Shown piece after piece: positions 62,453 to 64,000 of a stretch of DNA of 64,000 bases. A program made the position numbers and the translations under genes. This DNA comes from Camelimonas abortus. Lineage in GTDB: Bacteria; Pseudomonadota; Alphaproteobacteria; Rhizobiales; Beijerinckiaceae. How positions within the stretch are numbered: the stretch's first letter is position 1; each line of letters opens with the position of its first letter. Below the pieces are notes generated by a model, which saw only the letters and a program-made list of their open reading frames with translations, did not search any database and had not been told where the DNA came from. The stretch is from assembly GCF_042647165.1 (NCBI RefSeq), contig NZ_JBHRUV010000030.1; one strand, given 5' to 3'.

Positions 62453-64000
62453 ATGACGGACAAAACGGACGACAGGCGCCCCTCCCGCCCCGGACGCGGC
62501 GGCGACGGGCATGGCGGCGACGCAAGCCGCAGGAAGAACGCGCGTGGCGCCGCCGCACGCGGCGCGTCCGCGCGCAACGCCAGGGCCGCCCCCGCGAAAG
62601 GCAGGCCGGGCAAGCCGGCCGGAGCGAAAGCGCCGGCGGCGAAAGCGGCGCGGCCCGCGCGCCCCGGGCGCGACCGGCCGCGCGCGAAAACCGCGAAAAC
62701 CCAGCCGGTGGCGCGGCCGGACGGCCGCGAGCGCATCGCCCGGGTGATGGCCCGCGCCGGCGTGGCCTCCCGCCGCGAGGCCGAGCAGATGATCCTCGAC
62801 GGGCGCGTCAGCGTGAACGGCGAGAAAATCCTCTCCCCGGCGCTCAACGTCGGCCCGGCGGACCGCATTTTCATCGACGGCGAGCCCCTGCCGCAGCGCG
62901 AGCGCACCCGGCTGTGGCTGTATCACAAGCCCGCCGGCCTGGTGACCACCCGCTCCGACCCGGAAGGGCGGCCGACGGTGTTCGAATACCTGCCGGAAGG
63001 CCTGCCCCACGTCATTTCCATCGGCCGCCTCGACATCAACACCGAGGGCCTGCTGCTGCTCACCAATGACGGCGGCCTCGCCCGGGTGCTGGCCCATCCG
63101 GAAACCGGCTGGCTGCGCCGCTACCGGGTGCGCGCCTTCGGCTCGGTGACCCAGGACGCGCTCGACGCGCTGGCGGACGGCGTCACCATCGACGGCGTGC
63201 GTTACGGGCCGGTGCAGGCGGCCATCCAGCGCCAGCAGGGCCACAACATGTGGCTCATGGTGGGCCTGCGCGAAGGCAAGAACCGCGAGGTCAAACGCAT
63301 TCTGGAACACCTCGGCCTCCGGGTTAACCGGCTGATCCGCATTTCCTTCGGCCCGTTCCAGCTCGGCGAGCTGCCCGAGGGGCACGCCGAGGAGGTGCGG
63401 CTGTCGGTGCTGCGCGACCAGCTGGGCGAGGAGCTCGCCCGCCGCGCCGGCGCCGATTTCGAATCGCCGCTGCGCGACGGCGACGCCGCCGGCGGCCGCC
63501 TGGCGCCGGCGCAGCCGCTGCGCCTGCCGCGCCGCAGGCCGCAGGAGGACGAGAACGTCGATCCCGCCTTCGACGCCGGCGTGGAGGAGGAGTTCCGCGA
63601 GGCGCTGAAGGGCAAGGCGTGGAAGCTTCCCGTCGCGCGGGAGGCGCGCGGCGCGGCCGGTGACGGCTGGTTCGCGCCCGGCGCCGCGGCGCCCCGCGCG
63701 CCCCGGCCGACGCCAGACCCGTGGCGCCCCGGCGAGAACGATCCGCCGCCGCCGAAGCCGGTGGGCTCGCGCGTCGGGCTGAAGCGCAGCACCTGGCGCG
63801 ACGCCGAAACCGAAGCCGCCCGCGCCGCCGCGGGATCGCGCAAGCCGCGCCGCGGCGCCGATCCGGCGGCCGCCCGCGCTGAAGCCGCCCGCCGCGCCCA
63901 TGTGCGCGCCGGCGTGGTCACCAGCCCGGAGGGGCGGCGCGTGCTGGTGGAGAAGGTGGCGCCGGAGCCGCGCCCGGCCGTGATCCGGCCGGCGCCCGCC
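62453..64000 (+). CDS. rluB: RluB/RsuA-type pseudouridine synthase, 3' end cut by window edge
   Basis: The frame is open from the ATG at 62453 to the last base, so the C-terminus is outside the window (516 codons visible). A basic Lys/Arg/Ala-rich N-terminal extension of about 88 residues comes first. An S4 RNA-binding domain follows (RIARVMARAGVASRREAEQMI) and then the catalytic domain with GRLDINTEGLLLLTND, where the Asp is the nucleophile, and EGKNREVKRILEHLGL. The long C-terminal tail is charged and Pro-rich, which is typical of alphaproteobacterial members. RluB modifies U2605 of 23S rRNA in E. coli; other family members modify nearby sites, so the exact target is inferred. Confidence 0.94.
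   Translation, partial: MTDKTDDRRPSRPGRGGDGHGGDASRRKNARGAAARGASARNARAAPAKGRPGKPAGAKAPAAKAARPARPGRDRPRAKTAKTQPVARPDGRERIARVMARAGVASRREAEQMILDGRVSVNGEKILSPALNVGPADRIFIDGEPLPQRERTRLWLYHKPAGLVTTRSDPEGRPTVFEYLPEGLPHVISIGRLDINTEGLLLLTNDGGLARVLAHPETGWLRRYRVRAFGSVTQDALDALADGVTIDGVRYGPVQAAIQRQQGHNMWLMVGLREGKNREVKRILEHLGLRVNRLIRISFGPFQLGELPEGHAEEVRLSVLRDQLGEELARRAGADFESPLRDGDAAGGRLAPAQPLRLPRRRPQEDENVDPAFDAGVEEEFREALKGKAWKLPVAREARGAAGDGWFAPGAAAPRAPRPTPDPWRPGENDPPPPKPVGSRVGLKRSTWRDAETEAARAAAGSRKPRRGADPAAARAEAARRAHVRAGVVTSPEGRRVLVEKVAPEPRPAVIRPAPA

Overview
The window is very GC-rich chromosomal DNA from an alphaproteobacterium, most likely of the order Hyphomicrobiales (Rhizobiales). The family markers behind this are an IalB-like exported protein, a Porin_2-like N-terminus, the cox cluster order ctaC-ctaD-ctaB-coxF-ctaG-ctaE-DUF983-SURF1, an xseA-DUF2093-lpxK-waaA-LPLAT-DUF4170-cysQ block, and ispH-thrB-rnhA. 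I cannot name the genus. I see no tRNA, rRNA, insertion sequence, phage gene or CRISPR array. The content is mostly core housekeeping with a few accessory islands.

Layout. 1-2.3 kb: end of a short porin-like exported protein and an acyl-CoA ligase. 2.4-7.5 kb: glycine cleavage operon gcvT-gcvH-gcvPA-gcvPB (minus strand) with a tandem glycine riboswitch and a good promoter. 7.5-8.9 kb: two exported proteins, one IalB-like. 9.2-16.2 kb: aa3-type cytochrome c oxidase and its assembly genes. 16.3-21.6 kb: thrC, a GNAT acetyltransferase and a membrane GGDEF protein with a degenerate EAL domain. 21.9-25.8 kb: yqgE, a 1-Cys peroxiredoxin and the ispH-thrB-rnhA operon. 26.1-33.8 kb: a KefB/C-like antiporter, purD, a DsbA-like protein, an M20 peptidase and a divergent TRAP QM permease pair without its binding protein. 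34.2-41.2 kb: slyX, ogt, and a surface-glycan locus of gmhA, a fused heptose-phosphate nucleotidyltransferase/GmhB phosphatase and a roughly 1280-residue three-module glycosyltransferase. 41.5-50.8 kb: serA, xseA, DUF2093, the lipid A/Kdo genes lpxK-waaA-LPLAT, DUF4170, cysQ-like and ubiA. 50.9-56.4 kb: rsmE, gshA, a tyrosine phosphatase and small exported proteins. 56.9-60.1 kb: an orphan NitT/TauT-type ABC transporter. 60.4-64 kb: a CorC-type protein, tadA and the start of an rluB-like pseudouridine synthase that runs off the window.

How they work together. The cox cluster builds one terminal oxidase: subunits, heme O synthesis, copper insertion by CtaG and heme delivery by SURF1. The gcv operon is switched on by glycine through its riboswitch. 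LpxK, WaaA and the acyltransferase complete lipid A and the Kdo core, while the heptose genes and the large glycosyltransferase probably decorate a surface glycan.

One caution about the data: an 82-base direct repeat separated by a single N (57751-57915) splits the ABC ATPase gene. It looks like an unmerged contig overlap, and removing one copy plus the N restores an intact 439-residue protein. The most interesting biology is the heptose/glycosyltransferase locus. Also worth attention are the receptor-like GGDEF protein with a degenerate EAL domain, and the palindromic 30-bp repeat inside the reading frame of the IalB-like gene.
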